DNA from: Scytonema hofmannii PCC 7110
GTDB lineage: Bacteria > Cyanobacteriota > Cyanobacteriia > Cyanobacteriales > Nostocaceae
Reading direction: 5' to 3'
Length of the DNA stretch: 32,499 nucleotides
Assembly: GCF_000346485.2 (NCBI RefSeq)
Contig: NZ_KQ976354.1
Span: forward strand, 894,522-927,020
Shown one piece after another: positions 14,676-23,110 of this stretch (positions are counted from its first letter, which is position 1; each line of letters opens with the position of its first letter). The notes beneath the pieces are model-generated. The model saw only the letters and a list, made by a program, of their open reading frames with translations, did not search any database and was not told the origin of the DNA. The translations under genes were made by a program, and so were the position numbers.

Positions 14676-15089
14676 TCACTTCCCACGCTGGTTCTCAATG
14701 TACTTTTTAACTACCTCTGTGCTAACTTGACCTGTTGACGCTACAAAGTAGGTTGGAGTCCACAAAGCAGGTAGTTTTAAAAGTTCTGGAAATTCTTTTC
14801 TTAGATGATGGGATGCTCTACCTTTAACCCATTTAGCAATCTGTGAAGGCGCTTCATCTGTAGGTGCATTAATAAACATATGCACGTGGTCGGGTTGAAT
14901 TTCTAATGCAATGAGTCTCCAGTTGTGTTCTTGCACTAGTTCAAAAATAATTTCTTGCAGTCTTCTTGCCACATCGGTGACCAATACGGGTCTTCGTCGT
15001 TTTGGTACAAATACAAAATGATAATTGATTGAGGACACGGAATTCTCCGTTCTTCTGTAGTCATGGTCTTCTTTTGAGAGCTTTGCCAT
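14676..15089 (-). CDS. tnpA: IS200/IS605 TnpA (Y1 HUH single-strand transposase)
   Basis: A 137-residue protein, the normal size of the family. It shows the HUH motif PDHVHMFI (His68 and His70) that binds the metal ion, and the catalytic tyrosine in VVKKYIENQ (Tyr130) that forms the bond with DNA. YHFVFVPKRRRPVL near the N-terminus is also characteristic. It would excise and insert the element as single-stranded circles by recognising the end hairpins. All key residues are present, so it is probably active. It faces away from tnpB, with 180 bases between the starts. Confidence 0.93.
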   Translation of the reverse strand: MAKLSKEDHDYRRTENSVSSINYHFVFVPKRRRPVLVTDVARRLQEIIFELVQEHNWRLIALEIQPDHVHMFINAPTDEAPSQIAKWVKGRASHHLRKEFPELLKLPALWTPTYFVASTGQVSTEVVKKYIENQRGK

Positions 15090-15170
15090 TTTCCGGAGTA
15101 TTGTTGACTTTATATGTAGTAACTAATATAATAAACGACAGGAGGTGATGACGACGCATTGTCCCCTCAA

Positions 15171-15244
15171 AAATGGGGCAGCCTTCCTGAGGTTGCAATC
15201 CCTAATACAGATGAACAATTTGTTTTTAAGGCTGCCCCATTTTT
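15171..15244. other. Perfect 16 bp inverted repeat between tnpA and tnpB
   Basis: AAAATGGGGCAGCCTT (15171-15186) and AAGGCTGCCCCATTTT (15229-15244) flank a 42-base loop. It sits in the untranslated leader of tnpB. It could be a transcription attenuator or a shield against outside transcription; it is not one of the element ends. Confidence 0.65.
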
Positions 15245-15269
15245 GTACGTGTAAGACCCCCGTGACAAG

Positions 15270-16658
15270 GTGTACAAAACTTTACCAGTTAAAGCAAGGT
15301 TTACAGATATTGAACAAGCGTTTTGGCTAGACCAGTGCCAACACGCTAACAGTTTGATTAATTGCGCTCTTTATCATGTTCGTCAAACTCATTATTCAAG
15401 ACTTGAAGAGTCGGGTAATGCTTTCACGACCTACTGGAAAGGTGATGAATTACGCCACGGATGGAAAACCTACAGATGCAATACTACTTATCCAGAACTT
15501 GATAAAATTCTCAAAGACAATCCACATTACAAGGCTTTGGCTGCACAGGCTGCACAGCAAACATTGAAATCTATTGGTGAGTCAATTACTTCTTACAACG
15601 GACTTGTTAATGCTTATTACAGAGGTGAGGTTGATAAACCATCGTTACCACAATATAGAAAAAGCGGTGGACTGGCGGCAGTTACGTTCCCAAGGCAAGC
15701 ACTTACTTACAAAAATGGTTGTTTTTATCCTTCGATTAGTAGAGAAACTAAACCACATTTGTTAGCTGAAATTGCTTTACCATTACCAGAATTCATTGAT
15801 TCAGATTGGGTGAAGGAAGTGACAGTTCGTCCTTGTTACGGTCAGTTTTGGATTAATTGGGTAATTGATGATGGCAAGCAAATAATTGAGATGAATCCCA
15901 ATCTTGTTTACACGCAAGCTTGGAGTTTTGACCACGGTGGAAATAATTGGTTAACAGGTGTTTCAACACTTGGGCAGAGCTTAATTATTGATGGTAGAAA
16001 GTTACGTTCAATGAATCAGGGTTACTGCCGTCTTGTTGCCAAATATAAGCAAGGGAAGTCAGATTTTTACTGGGACTCTAACCTTGATAGGATTCAACGC
16101 AAACGCAATAACCAGATGAGAGATGCCATTAATAAAGCAGCTAGGTTTATTATTAATCGATGCCTCGCTGATGGTGTGGGAAATCTTATTATTGGTTGGA
16201 ATGAGGGACAGAAGAATGGTTCTGATATGGGCAAGCGTGGCAATCAAAATTTTGTACCCATTCCAACGGGTAGATTGATTGAACGTCTTAAACAACTTTG
16301 TCCAGAGTACGGAATTGTTTTAACAATTACCGAAGAGAGCTACACATCCAAGAGTTCATTTCTTGATGATGACTTGCTACCTACATTTGGTGAGAAACCC
16401 AACGGATGGAAGCCATCAGGTGAAAGAATTGAACGTGGTCTTTACAAAACCTTTCTTGGTTTTGTAATCAATGCTGACTGCAACGGCGCAGCCAACATCA
16501 TGCGTAAAGTAGCCACACAGCTAGGACTTGTCTTAGTTAAGGTGGGTAGGGCAGTTTTGAGTCTGCCACATCGGTATGACTTGTTCCGCGATCTAAAGAA
16601 TTCATTTCGCAATTCGTTGCGAAGTGCGTCTTTAGACCACGTAGCAACATCCATTTAG
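15270..16658 (+). CDS. tnpB: TnpB-type RNA-guided nuclease, apparently without zinc finger
   Basis: A 462-residue TnpB. The split RuvC triad is visible: Asp221 in WSFDHGGNNW, Glu355/356 in ITEESYTSKS, Asp403 in INADCNGAANI. In the usual TnpB, TSK is followed by a four-cysteine zinc finger; here the stretch between them reads SFLDDDLLPTFGEKPNGWKP with no CxxC pair, a variant I recall from other cyanobacterial copies. TnpB proteins use an RNA made from the element's right end to cut DNA next to a short motif and so keep the element at the donor site. The GTG start at 15270 has only a weak ribosome binding site (ACAAGG). Full length. Confidence 0.88.
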   Translation: MYKTLPVKARFTDIEQAFWLDQCQHANSLINCALYHVRQTHYSRLEESGNAFTTYWKGDELRHGWKTYRCNTTYPELDKILKDNPHYKALAAQAAQQTLKSIGESITSYNGLVNAYYRGEVDKPSLPQYRKSGGLAAVTFPRQALTYKNGCFYPSISRETKPHLLAEIALPLPEFIDSDWVKEVTVRPCYGQFWINWVIDDGKQIIEMNPNLVYTQAWSFDHGGNNWLTGVSTLGQSLIIDGRKLRSMNQGYCRLVAKYKQGKSDFYWDSNLDRIQRKRNNQMRDAINKAARFIINRCLADGVGNLIIGWNEGQKNGSDMGKRGNQNFVPIPTGRLIERLKQLCPEYGIVLTITEESYTSKSSFLDDDLLPTFGEKPNGWKPSGERIERGLYKTFLGFVINADCNGAANIMRKVATQLGLVLVKVGRAVLSLPHRYDLFRDLKNSFRNSLRSASLDHVATSI

Positions 16659-16695
16659 AATCCCTCGTGTTTCAACCGAGGGAGAACTCAAAAAA
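16600..16695 (+). ncRNA. Probable omega (re)RNA scaffold region at the right end of the IS
   Basis: In IS200/IS605 elements the guide RNA for TnpB overlaps the tnpB 3' end and the right end. Here TCGCAATTCGTTGCGA (near 16610-16625) and the end hairpin CCCTCG/CGAGGG (16662-16682) give the expected structured tail. The guide would begin just past the boundary (AGTCATGAAGATTTGG...), i.e. in the interrupted gene. RNA boundaries are inferred. Confidence 0.45.
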
Positions 16696-17061
16696 AGTCA
16701 TGAAGATTTGGCAGTTTACCAGATGGCTTTTAATGCTGCTATGAAAATCTTTGTACTATCAAAGCAGTTTCCGGTCGAAGAACGGTACTCCTTGACTGAC
16801 CAAATTCGTCGGTCTTCACGTTCTGTTTGTGCTAATCTTGCTGAGGCATGGAGAAAACGGCGTTATGAAGCAGCTTTTCTAGCTAAGCTAAACGAGTCGG
16901 AAGCAGAAGCTGCAGAAACTCAAACATGGCTCAAATTTGCTATCAAATGCGATTATTTAGATGTTGAGGCAGGTCGAGAACTTTATGGAACTTACAACCA
17001 GGTTTTGGGCATCCTCGTCACCATCATCAATAATCCTTCACCTTGGGTTTTGAAGCGCTAA
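16696..17061 (+). pseudogene. Four-helix-bundle (S23/Avd-like) protein, main part; 5' end split off by the IS
   Basis: It encodes SHEDLAVYQMAFNAAMKIF, then the family signature YSLTDQIRRSSRSVCANLAE and RRYEAAFLAKLNESEAEAAE, ending NNPSPWVLKR. These four-helix-bundle proteins, related to S23 rRNA intervening-sequence proteins and to Avd of diversity-generating retroelements, are common in cyanobacteria; their cellular role is unclear. The start codon and first residues (MEKQPIK) lie 2.1 kb upstream at 14579. Exact removal of the IS would yield MEKQPIKSHEDLAVYQ, about 128 residues in frame. In the present form translation could only start at TTG 16708 or later with no ribosome binding site. No reverse transcriptase is nearby. 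Confidence 0.82.
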
Positions 17062-17112
17062 TTCTTTCCCCCTTTCTGGGGTACTCTCTGGCAAAAGGAG
17101 AATATTTCCCCC

Positions 17113-17174
17113 ATGCACCCTGCTCCCTTCTCCCTGCTTTTTTCTCCCTGCCCCCTGCCCCCTGCCCCCTGCCC
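17113..17174 (+). repeat. CCCTGCC tandem repeats near the right end of the element
   Basis: CCCTGCTCCCTTCTCCCTGC followed by four CCCCTG(C) units. Same family as 14414-14475. It lies upstream of the stranded start codon at 17200. Confidence 0.75.
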
Positions 17175-17189
17175 TAAACTTACTTGAAT

Positions 17190-17219
17190 GAGGTGCAATA
17201 TGAACACACCGTGGGAGTT
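17190..17219 (+). promoter_or_regulatory. Stranded translation start for the element's first gene, ending in the attR core
   Basis: GAGGTG (17190-17195), four bases, then ATG (17200) and codons AAC ACA CCG TGG GAG up to AGTT (17216-17219). In the integrated state this reads only 16 codons into host sequence before TAA. In a circle it would run straight into the TTG codon at 10375 and the DUF5372-like ORF. The promoter itself was not located. Confidence 0.65.
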
Positions 17220-20200
17220 ACCTACGGCAACAAGAAACCGACGAGCTTAACAATGTTTACGCTGTACCAATTCAAATAAATACACCAGATTTACTGATTG
17301 AATCTGCTAGTATTGCACAAAACAAGAGTACGGCCATTATAGGCGAGCAAATGTCAGTGAGTTGGACTGTGAAAAACCAAGGAAGTTACCGATCTGAAGC
17401 TAACTGGGTAGACCGCATCTATATTTCTAGTGACCAATCGTGGGATGATAGCGATACATATGTATACGGTGTATCTATTGACGAGCAAACACCTCTAGAG
17501 GCAAATAATGGTAATGACAGCACTTACAGCATTAAAAACAAAGTTATTACCATACCTACCACAATGACTGGAGAGCGGTATCTGCTGTTTATCACAGATG
17601 CAACTGGTAACCCAAGAGATCTGATTGGTAATCAAAGTGAGAGTAATGAAACTAACAATACATACGCAGTTCCTATTGAAATTGAAGCACCGGATTTGAC
17701 GGTAAAAGAGGCTGGAAGACCAAATCCAGGTACAACCACTTGGACAGCTACTTGGGGTGAGGAAATACCAGTTTTTTGGACTGTCGAAAATACAAGTGAT
17801 GCTGCCGCTCCAGCTAATTGGTATGACCGCGTATATATTTCAAGTGATGACAAGCTTAATGGAGACACTCTTTTATACAGTGAATTCATTGACACTCACA
17901 CACCTCTAGCTGGTCTTGCAAGTTACAATATCAACAACAAACTGATTACCATACCTAAGTATGATAGCTACATCAGAGGAAATCAGTACTTACTGTTTGT
18001 AACAGACGCAAATCAAGACCAAGGAGAAACGAATGAAGCTAAAGGTCTATTGGAAACCAACAATGTAAAACCAGTACCGATTTTTATAGCTGCACCAGAC
18101 CTTGTGGTTGAATCGGTGACTGCTGTTCCATCAACCTCTGCCCAATTTGGTCAAACCATTGATGTTACTTACTTTGTCAGTAATGCTGGCGATCCTGGTT
18201 CATCAACTGTTGCTTCGAGGTGGACAGATCGGATTTGGCTTAGCAAAGGATCAACGCTTGACAGCCCTAGAATTGAGTTGACATCTGTATCGGTAGAGAG
18301 AGATACACCGTTAAATTCTGGTACTTCTTATTCCAAAACAGTTACCGTACCTTTACCATTAAATCCGCAGTTCTCCAACGGGACTTACTATATTTGGGTG
18401 GAGACAGATACTTCATACAATCAAGTGGAATTTAATGAAAACAACAACAAATTCAGCCAACCAATTAACCTGACATTACCGACCATACCCGATTTGCAGG
18501 TCACTAGTGTTGTGACTCCGTTTGAGGGACTATCCGGACAAAAACTGGAAATTGTATGGACAATCTACAACGGAGGGGATAAAGATGCCACTGGAGTATG
18601 GCACGATAACGTTTATCTGTCGAAAGACGGAAGTATCGGAAACGGCGATTTTTATGCATCTTTTTCCTTTGAAGGAACAATTCAAGCAGGCAAGCCAATT
18701 GAGCGCAGACAGTTCATTGACTTGCCTATCGATCTAGAAGGCGATCGTTGGGTAGTTGTTAAGACGGATGCTGGTGGCGATGTCTACGAACACGGTCAAG
18801 AGAGCAACAATACTCGTATTTCCTCCAATCCTATCGACATTCGCAAGAGTGATTTTCCGAACCTGAAAGTATCCAGCGTTACTGCTCGAACCGATTCAGC
18901 TTTCTCCGGTCAGAAAATTACTATTGATTGGGTAGTAGAAAACACAGGAACTGGCTCAACTAGCGCTCCAATTTGGTATGACGCCGTTTTCCTGTCTTTA
19001 AACGGTCAAGAAACATACCTGGGTCAAACTTCTAACTTTAGCTACTTGGATAAATATGGTAGCGGCATACACAGCTATAACAATAGTTTAGAGGTTACCT
19101 TGCCTGATAATATTGAGGGCAACAACTACTACTTTGTTGTTAAAACTGATTACTACGATAATGTCTACGAATATCAAAACGAGGATGACAATTTTCGGAG
19201 CACAGAATCACCCACCAACATTGAACTGACTCCACCGCCAGACTTACAGCCGACTGTCAACGAACATTCCCCAGTGTTCTCAGGTCAGAGGATGACCCTG
19301 AATTGGACTGTTGTCAATAATGGTCCTGGCAAAACCTCTCAGCACAGCTGGTATGACGAAGTTTATATGTCAGCTGACCCCTACCTGGGCAATGGCGATG
19401 AGGAGTACTTCCTGGGTTCTCGTTACCACTACGGCGACCTTGATGTTTATGATGCTAACAGCACTAATGGAGCTACTAGCAGCTACACCACTAGTTTGGA
19501 TGTCACTTTGCCAATAGGAGTGAGTGGAAATTTCTACTTCATTGTTAGAACTGACGCTGGCAATCAGGTTTTGGAATTTGCGGGCGACGCCAATAACATT
19601 GTTGCCCAACCTACACCTACTACTGTTAATCTCACACCACCGCCAGACTTGGAAGTCGAGTTGGTAGACGTTCCAACTCAAGCTTTGGCTAGCCATGCCC
19701 TGACCATTGATTACCGTGTTACCAACAATGGCTCAACCGCTACTCCCAACTATTCTTGGGTTGATGCTTTCTATCTATCAGAGGATGCTAATTTCAACTC
19801 CAGCACGGATAGGTTATTGGGTGAAATTAGGCATCATGGCAGCTTAGACATAGATGAACCCAACAAATGGTATGACGGCTCTGCTACCTTTACTCTACCT
19901 GATGGGCTGAGTGGTACTTTCCACGTCTTTGTTGTGACTGACCAGCACAATGACGTTTTTGAACTGAATAATCACAACAATGTTAATAATTACGACAATG
20001 TTGGTAACAATGTCGGAGTCGTTACAGTTTCATCACGTCCCGCAGATTTGGTAGTTTCGGCGATCGATGTTCCCACAACTCTTGAGGCAGGCATTGCGAG
20101 CCGTATCAAATGGACTGTTGCTAACACTGGAACTGGTGACACTGCTGTCAGAGCTTGGACTGACAAAATAATTGCGTCTGGTGATCCGAATTTAGGCAAC

Positions 20201-22888
20201 GACGATGACGTTGTTTTAGGTTCTTTCTACCACAGCGATACATTAAGTTTGATAGACGGTACTTACCGAAGTGGTTTGTTGAACCCTGGGGATTTCTACG
20301 AACGCAACGAACTGGTTACCATTCCCTTCACCATGTCAGGTCAGTACCATTTGTTTGTTGTGACTGATGCTAACGCTCAGGTCTATGAAGCAAATGCTCT
20401 TGGCAATAACTATAAATCCCAATTAATTACCGTCAATCGAGACACTCCCGATTTGCAAGTGACTGGAGTTAATGCGACACCTTCTGTATCATCAACAGAC
20501 AAGCTCGCTGTTAATTGGACGGTGAAAAACTTCGGAATTGGTCGCACCAATGCCTACTCCTGGTACGACAGCGTTTACCTTTCTACCGACACCCAACTCA
20601 ACTTTCAACAAGACATTTACTTGGGACAAGTTTTCCATTCTGGTGCTCTAGACCAATTTGGCTCTTATGACGGTTCTGGTACCTTTAACCTGCCAATAGA
20701 CCTTAAGGGTAATTATCACGTCATTGTCCGCACAGATAACAGTGCCAATAGTGAGTATAATGATCGGGTTTTGGAAGGTTCTTTAGAAAACAACAACGAC
20801 AAAGCAACCAACAACACCACTGCTATTACCCTGGGTGAAGTTCCTAATTTGGTGGTGGAAAGTGTTGATGCACCCATTGATGCTATTAGCAGTCAGCTAT
20901 TTAATCTCACTTGGACTGTCCGCAACGATGGTGCTGCTACTGGCTACAAGCGTTGGTACGATGCCATCTACCTTTCTCGCGACCAAAATTTTGACCGCAG
21001 TAGCGATATCTACCTCGACTACCGATACCGTGTTGGCGGTTTAGCAGCAGGGGAGACGTACACGCAACAAAACCAACTGTTCAAAATCCCATCTGGGTTG
21101 TCTGGTCCATTCTACGTCTTTGTTGTTGCTGATGGTGGCAATGAGGTATACGAGCGCGGTGGAGAAGGCAACACGGTGGGCAACAATTTGAATTATGACC
21201 GGAACTCCGTGCAGGTGAGTTTGCCGAACCCTACTGACTTGAGTGTCGGTACTATCACTGTCCCTGTCAATGCCGTTCCTGGGCTTGATGCCACCATCAG
21301 TTACACGATTAATAACTTGGGACCAAATGCGGCTCAAGGTATTTGGTATGACTCAATCTACCTTTCTGCTGATGATAAGTGGGATATAAATGATACTTTC
21401 TTTGGACGTAGCCAAGCGCCAGTAAGCTACGTAGCTGCTCCTGGCAATGACTACAGCTATTATGACAATAGTATAACGGCTCCCTTACCTGGTGTAGTCC
21501 CTGGCGACTATCACGTTATTGTCAAGAGCGATATTCGCAACGCCATTGTAGAAAACGATGAAAATAACAACATTGGTGGTTCTTTAGACAAAGTATCAAT
21601 TGATGTCGAGTCACTGCAATTGGATGTCTCAAAAACTGGAACGCTCTTCCAAGGACAATCTGTCTACTATAAGATTGATGTCGACCGAGCTTTCTATCAA
21701 ACCCGCCTGGACTTAACTGCTACTAAAGGAATCTACGTAGATGTCGTCGCGGGTATTGATATTGCTACAGGGCAAGCGTTCTGGGAACTGACATCCATAG
21801 ACCCCACCACTGGAGTAGAGCCAACCAATCCCTTGCAAGGTTTCTTGCCACCCAACATCACCAAACCTGAAGGTGACGGCTTTGTCAGCTACTCCGTAAA
21901 ACCCAAATCGAGTGTTGAGAACGGTGCAGTTATTGACGCTCAAGCACGCATTATCTTCGATATTAACGAACCCATTGACACACCAGCAATTTTTAACACC
22001 ATTGACAAGAGTAAACCTACAAGCACTGTCAGCGCATTGCCAAGTGCGACTAACGACACCAGTTTCTCAGTCAGTTGGTCTGGTAGTGACAATACGGATG
22101 GGTCAGCTTTGGCTGGTTTTACTATTTACGTCTCAGACAATGGCGGAGCATTTGTTCCTTGGCTGGAAAACACTACTCTCACCGAAGCTACATTCACTGG
22201 CAATGCTGGTCAAAGCTACGCCTTCTACAGCCGTGCCCGTGACAACGCGGGCAATACTGAAGATGCTCCTCAGAGCGTTCAGACATCCATCACCATTAAT
22301 GACGACACAGATGATGTTCTTCCGATGACCCGAATTGGGATTCCTGGCAGAGATATTCTCATTGGAAGGAATGGTAACGACATCCTCAATGGTAGAAAGG
22401 GCAATGACTTGCTGATAGGTGGTGCTCTTAACGATACCCTCATTGGCGGTACGGGAAGAGATACTCTTGATGGTGGCACTGGAGATGACACCTTGCTTGG
22501 GGGATCGGGCAATGACACCCTCATTGGCGGTTTTGGCAATGACGTACTTACTGGTGGTGCTGGCGCTGATATCTTCGTTCTCAACAACCCAAACACTGGA
22601 GTTGATAGCATTACCGACTTCTCGGTAGTTGATGATACACTCCGTGTTTCTGCTGCTGGTTTCGGTGGTGCGTTAGCTGTAGGGGAAGCCATTACCTCAA
22701 GTCAATTTCTCATCGGTAGCGGTGCAGTAGCAGCAACTAACTCTAGTCAGCGATTTATCTACAACACTACTACAGGTGCTCTGTTCTTTGATGCCGATGG
22801 TAACCAGACTGCATTTGGGGTGGTACAGGTAGCGATGCTATCAAATAAACCAACAATTGGCACTAGTGACATTTTTGTCACCACTTGA
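17204..22888 (+). CDS. Giant CARDB/RTX secreted protein, 3' part
   Basis: Open from just after a TGA at 17201 to the stop at 22888; the host part begins at AGTT 17216. The internal ATG at 17351 is not a credible gene start because coding similarity (QETDELNNVYAVPIQI, PDLLIESASI) extends upstream of it. It encodes about eleven further CARDB Ig-like domains, each starting with a P(D/N)L(x)V segment and containing W.D.(V/I)YLS and NxG motifs, then a domain near 21610-22000, a fibronectin/Ig-like module (SWSGSDNTDGSALAGF), and RTX calcium-binding nonapeptides (GGTGDDTLLGGSGNDTLIGG, about 22350-22580) with the usual hydrophobic tail ending SDIFVTT. RTX tails direct type I secretion, with folding in external calcium. 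Joined with 8510-10372 the protein would have about 2511 residues. Separated from its start, this part is probably not made until excision. Confidence 0.88.
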   Translation, partial: THRGSYLRQQETDELNNVYAVPIQINTPDLLIESASIAQNKSTAIIGEQMSVSWTVKNQGSYRSEANWVDRIYISSDQSWDDSDTYVYGVSIDEQTPLEANNGNDSTYSIKNKVITIPTTMTGERYLLFITDATGNPRDLIGNQSESNETNNTYAVPIEIEAPDLTVKEAGRPNPGTTTWTATWGEEIPVFWTVENTSDAAAPANWYDRVYISSDDKLNGDTLLYSEFIDTHTPLAGLASYNINNKLITIPKYDSYIRGNQYLLFVTDANQDQGETNEAKGLLETNNVKPVPIFIAAPDLVVESVTAVPSTSAQFGQTIDVTYFVSNAGDPGSSTVASRWTDRIWLSKGSTLDSPRIELTSVSVERDTPLNSGTSYSKTVTVPLPLNPQFSNGTYYIWVETDTSYNQVEFNENNNKFSQPINLTLPTIPDLQVTSVVTPFEGLSGQKLEIVWTIYNGGDKDATGVWHDNVYLSKDGSIGNGDFYASFSFEGTIQAGKPIERRQFIDLPIDLEGDRWVVVKTDAGGDVYEHGQESNNTRISSNPIDIRKSDFPNLKVSSVTARTDSAFSGQKITIDWVVENTGTGSTSAPIWYDAVFLSLNGQETYLGQTSNFSYLDKYGSGIHSYNNSLEVTLPDNIEGNNYYFVVKTDYYDNVYEYQNEDDNFRSTESPTNIELTPPPDLQPTVNEHSPVFSGQRMTLNWTVVNNGPGKTSQHSWYDEVYMSADPYLGNGDEEYFLGSRYHYGDLDVYDANSTNGATSSYTTSLDVTLPIGVSGNFYFIVRTDAGNQVLEFAGDANNIVAQPTPTTVNLTPPPDLEVELVDVPTQALASHALTIDYRVTNNGSTATPNYSWVDAFYLSEDANFNSSTDRLLGEIRHHGSLDIDEPNKWYDGSATFTLPDGLSGTFHVFVVTDQHNDVFELNNHNNVNNYDNVGNNVGVVTVSSRPADLVVSAIDVPTTLEAGIASRIKWTVANTGTGDTAVRAWTDKIIASGDPNLGNDDDVVLGSFYHSDTLSLIDGTYRSGLLNPGDFYERNELVTIPFTMSGQYHLFVVTDANAQVYEANALGNNYKSQLITVNRDTPDLQVTGVNATPSVSSTDKLAVNWTVKNFGIGRTNAYSWYDSVYLSTDTQLNFQQDIYLGQVFHSGALDQFGSYDGSGTFNLPIDLKGNYHVIVRTDNSANSEYNDRVLEGSLENNNDKATNNTTAITLGEVPNLVVESVDAPIDAISSQLFNLTWTVRNDGAATGYKRWYDAIYLSRDQNFDRSSDIYLDYRYRVGGLAAGETYTQQNQLFKIPSGLSGPFYVFVVADGGNEVYERGGEGNTVGNNLNYDRNSVQVSLPNPTDLSVGTITVPVNAVPGLDATISYTINNLGPNAAQGIWYDSIYLSADDKWDINDTFFGRSQAPVSYVAAPGNDYSYYDNSITAPLPGVVPGDYHVIVKSDIRNAIVENDENNNIGGSLDKVSIDVESLQLDVSKTGTLFQGQSVYYKIDVDRAFYQTRLDLTATKGIYVDVVAGIDIATGQAFWELTSIDPTTGVEPTNPLQGFLPPNITKPEGDGFVSYSVKPKSSVENGAVIDAQARIIFDINEPIDTPAIFNTIDKSKPTSTVSALPSATNDTSFSVSWSGSDNTDGSALAGFTIYVSDNGGAFVPWLENTTLTEATFTGNAGQSYAFYSRARDNAGNTEDAPQSVQTSITINDDTDDVLPMTRIGIPGRDILIGRNGNDILNGRKGNDLLIGGALNDTLIGGTGRDTLDGGTGDDTLLGGSGNDTLIGGFGNDVLTGGAGADIFVLNNPNTGVDSITDFSVVDDTLRVSAAGFGGALAVGEAITSSQFLIGSGAVAATNSSQRFIYNTTTGALFFDADGNQTAFGVVQVAMLSNKPTIGTSDIFVTT

Positions 22889-22903
22889 TGTAGACCTCAT
22901 GGA

Positions 22904-22936
22904 AAAATCCTTCCCTAATAAAACAGGGGAGGATTT
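22904..22936 (+). terminator. Hairpin terminator after the giant gene
   Basis: AAATCCTTCCCT pairs with AGGGGAGGATTT with one mismatch and a short AATAAAAC loop, about 18 bases past the stop. Only a short T-run follows. Confidence 0.7.
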
Positions 22937-23110
22937 GTTTCCAAAGTTGACAGAGGTTTTGAGGCATTTTTGGACTTATTGCTGACATTTGGGCAAAATA
23001 ATAGAGAGCTTGTACAATCAGATGCTTTATGGCTTCTATACAATTTTAGTGCAGAAGTCCAGCAACACAACTTAATTAACTCGCTCTTATAGTTTCGTTT
23101 TTTATTTTAT

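Larger units (their letters stand above)
14600..16695. mobile_element. IS200/IS605-family insertion sequence (tnpA and tnpB divergent)
   Basis: About 2.1 kb with tnpA on the minus and tnpB on the plus strand, starting back to back. Ends are set by rejoining the split four-helix-bundle gene; a few bases of A-run make them ambiguous. Subterminal hairpins occur at both ends: CCCCTG/CAGGGG (14620-14640) and CCCTCG/CGAGGG (16662-16682), each a 6 bp stem with a 9-base loop containing TTCA. The left flank ends TCAAAA and the right end reads CTCAAAAAA, consistent with the single-strand cut-and-paste mode of this family, which makes no target duplication. Confidence 0.85.
10373..17219 (+). mobile_element. 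6.84 kb gene-interruption element with a large serine recombinase
   Basis: It lies inside one CARDB domain of the giant gene. AGTT is present at both ends (10373-10376 and 17216-17219), 6843 bases apart, a multiple of three. Removing one AGTT-to-AGTT unit gives GAC AGT TAC CTA CGG CAA, an open frame continuing as QETDELNNVYAVPI, the normal end of a CARDB domain. Contents in order: DUF5372-like ORF, large serine recombinase, a minus-strand DNA-binding-type protein, and a four-helix-bundle gene split by an IS200/IS605 element. The recombinase near one end is typical of integrative elements. The organisation recalls excisable elements in heterocystous cyanobacteria (fdxN/xisF uses a serine recombinase). 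Whether excision occurs is not shown by the sequence. Confidence 0.85.

Noticed and set aside
16696-17061. Diversity-generating retroelement, because the four-helix-bundle protein is Avd-like
   Set aside because: No reverse transcriptase and no template/variable repeat pair were seen; such four-helix proteins are common as single genes.
10366-17203. ATATGA as the direct repeat at the element ends (10366-10371 and 17198-17203)
   Set aside because: It is longer than AGTT, but joining there leaves the giant gene out of frame by one base and puts the stranded ATG out of frame with the first element gene. AGTT fixes both.
22340-22580. Repeated GG.GND bases as a DNA-level repeat element
   Set aside because: They are fully explained by the RTX nonapeptide code.
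17351-22888. ATG 17351 as the start of an independent gene
   Set aside because: CARDB coding sequence continues upstream of it to 17216 in the same frame and no ribosome binding site precedes it.
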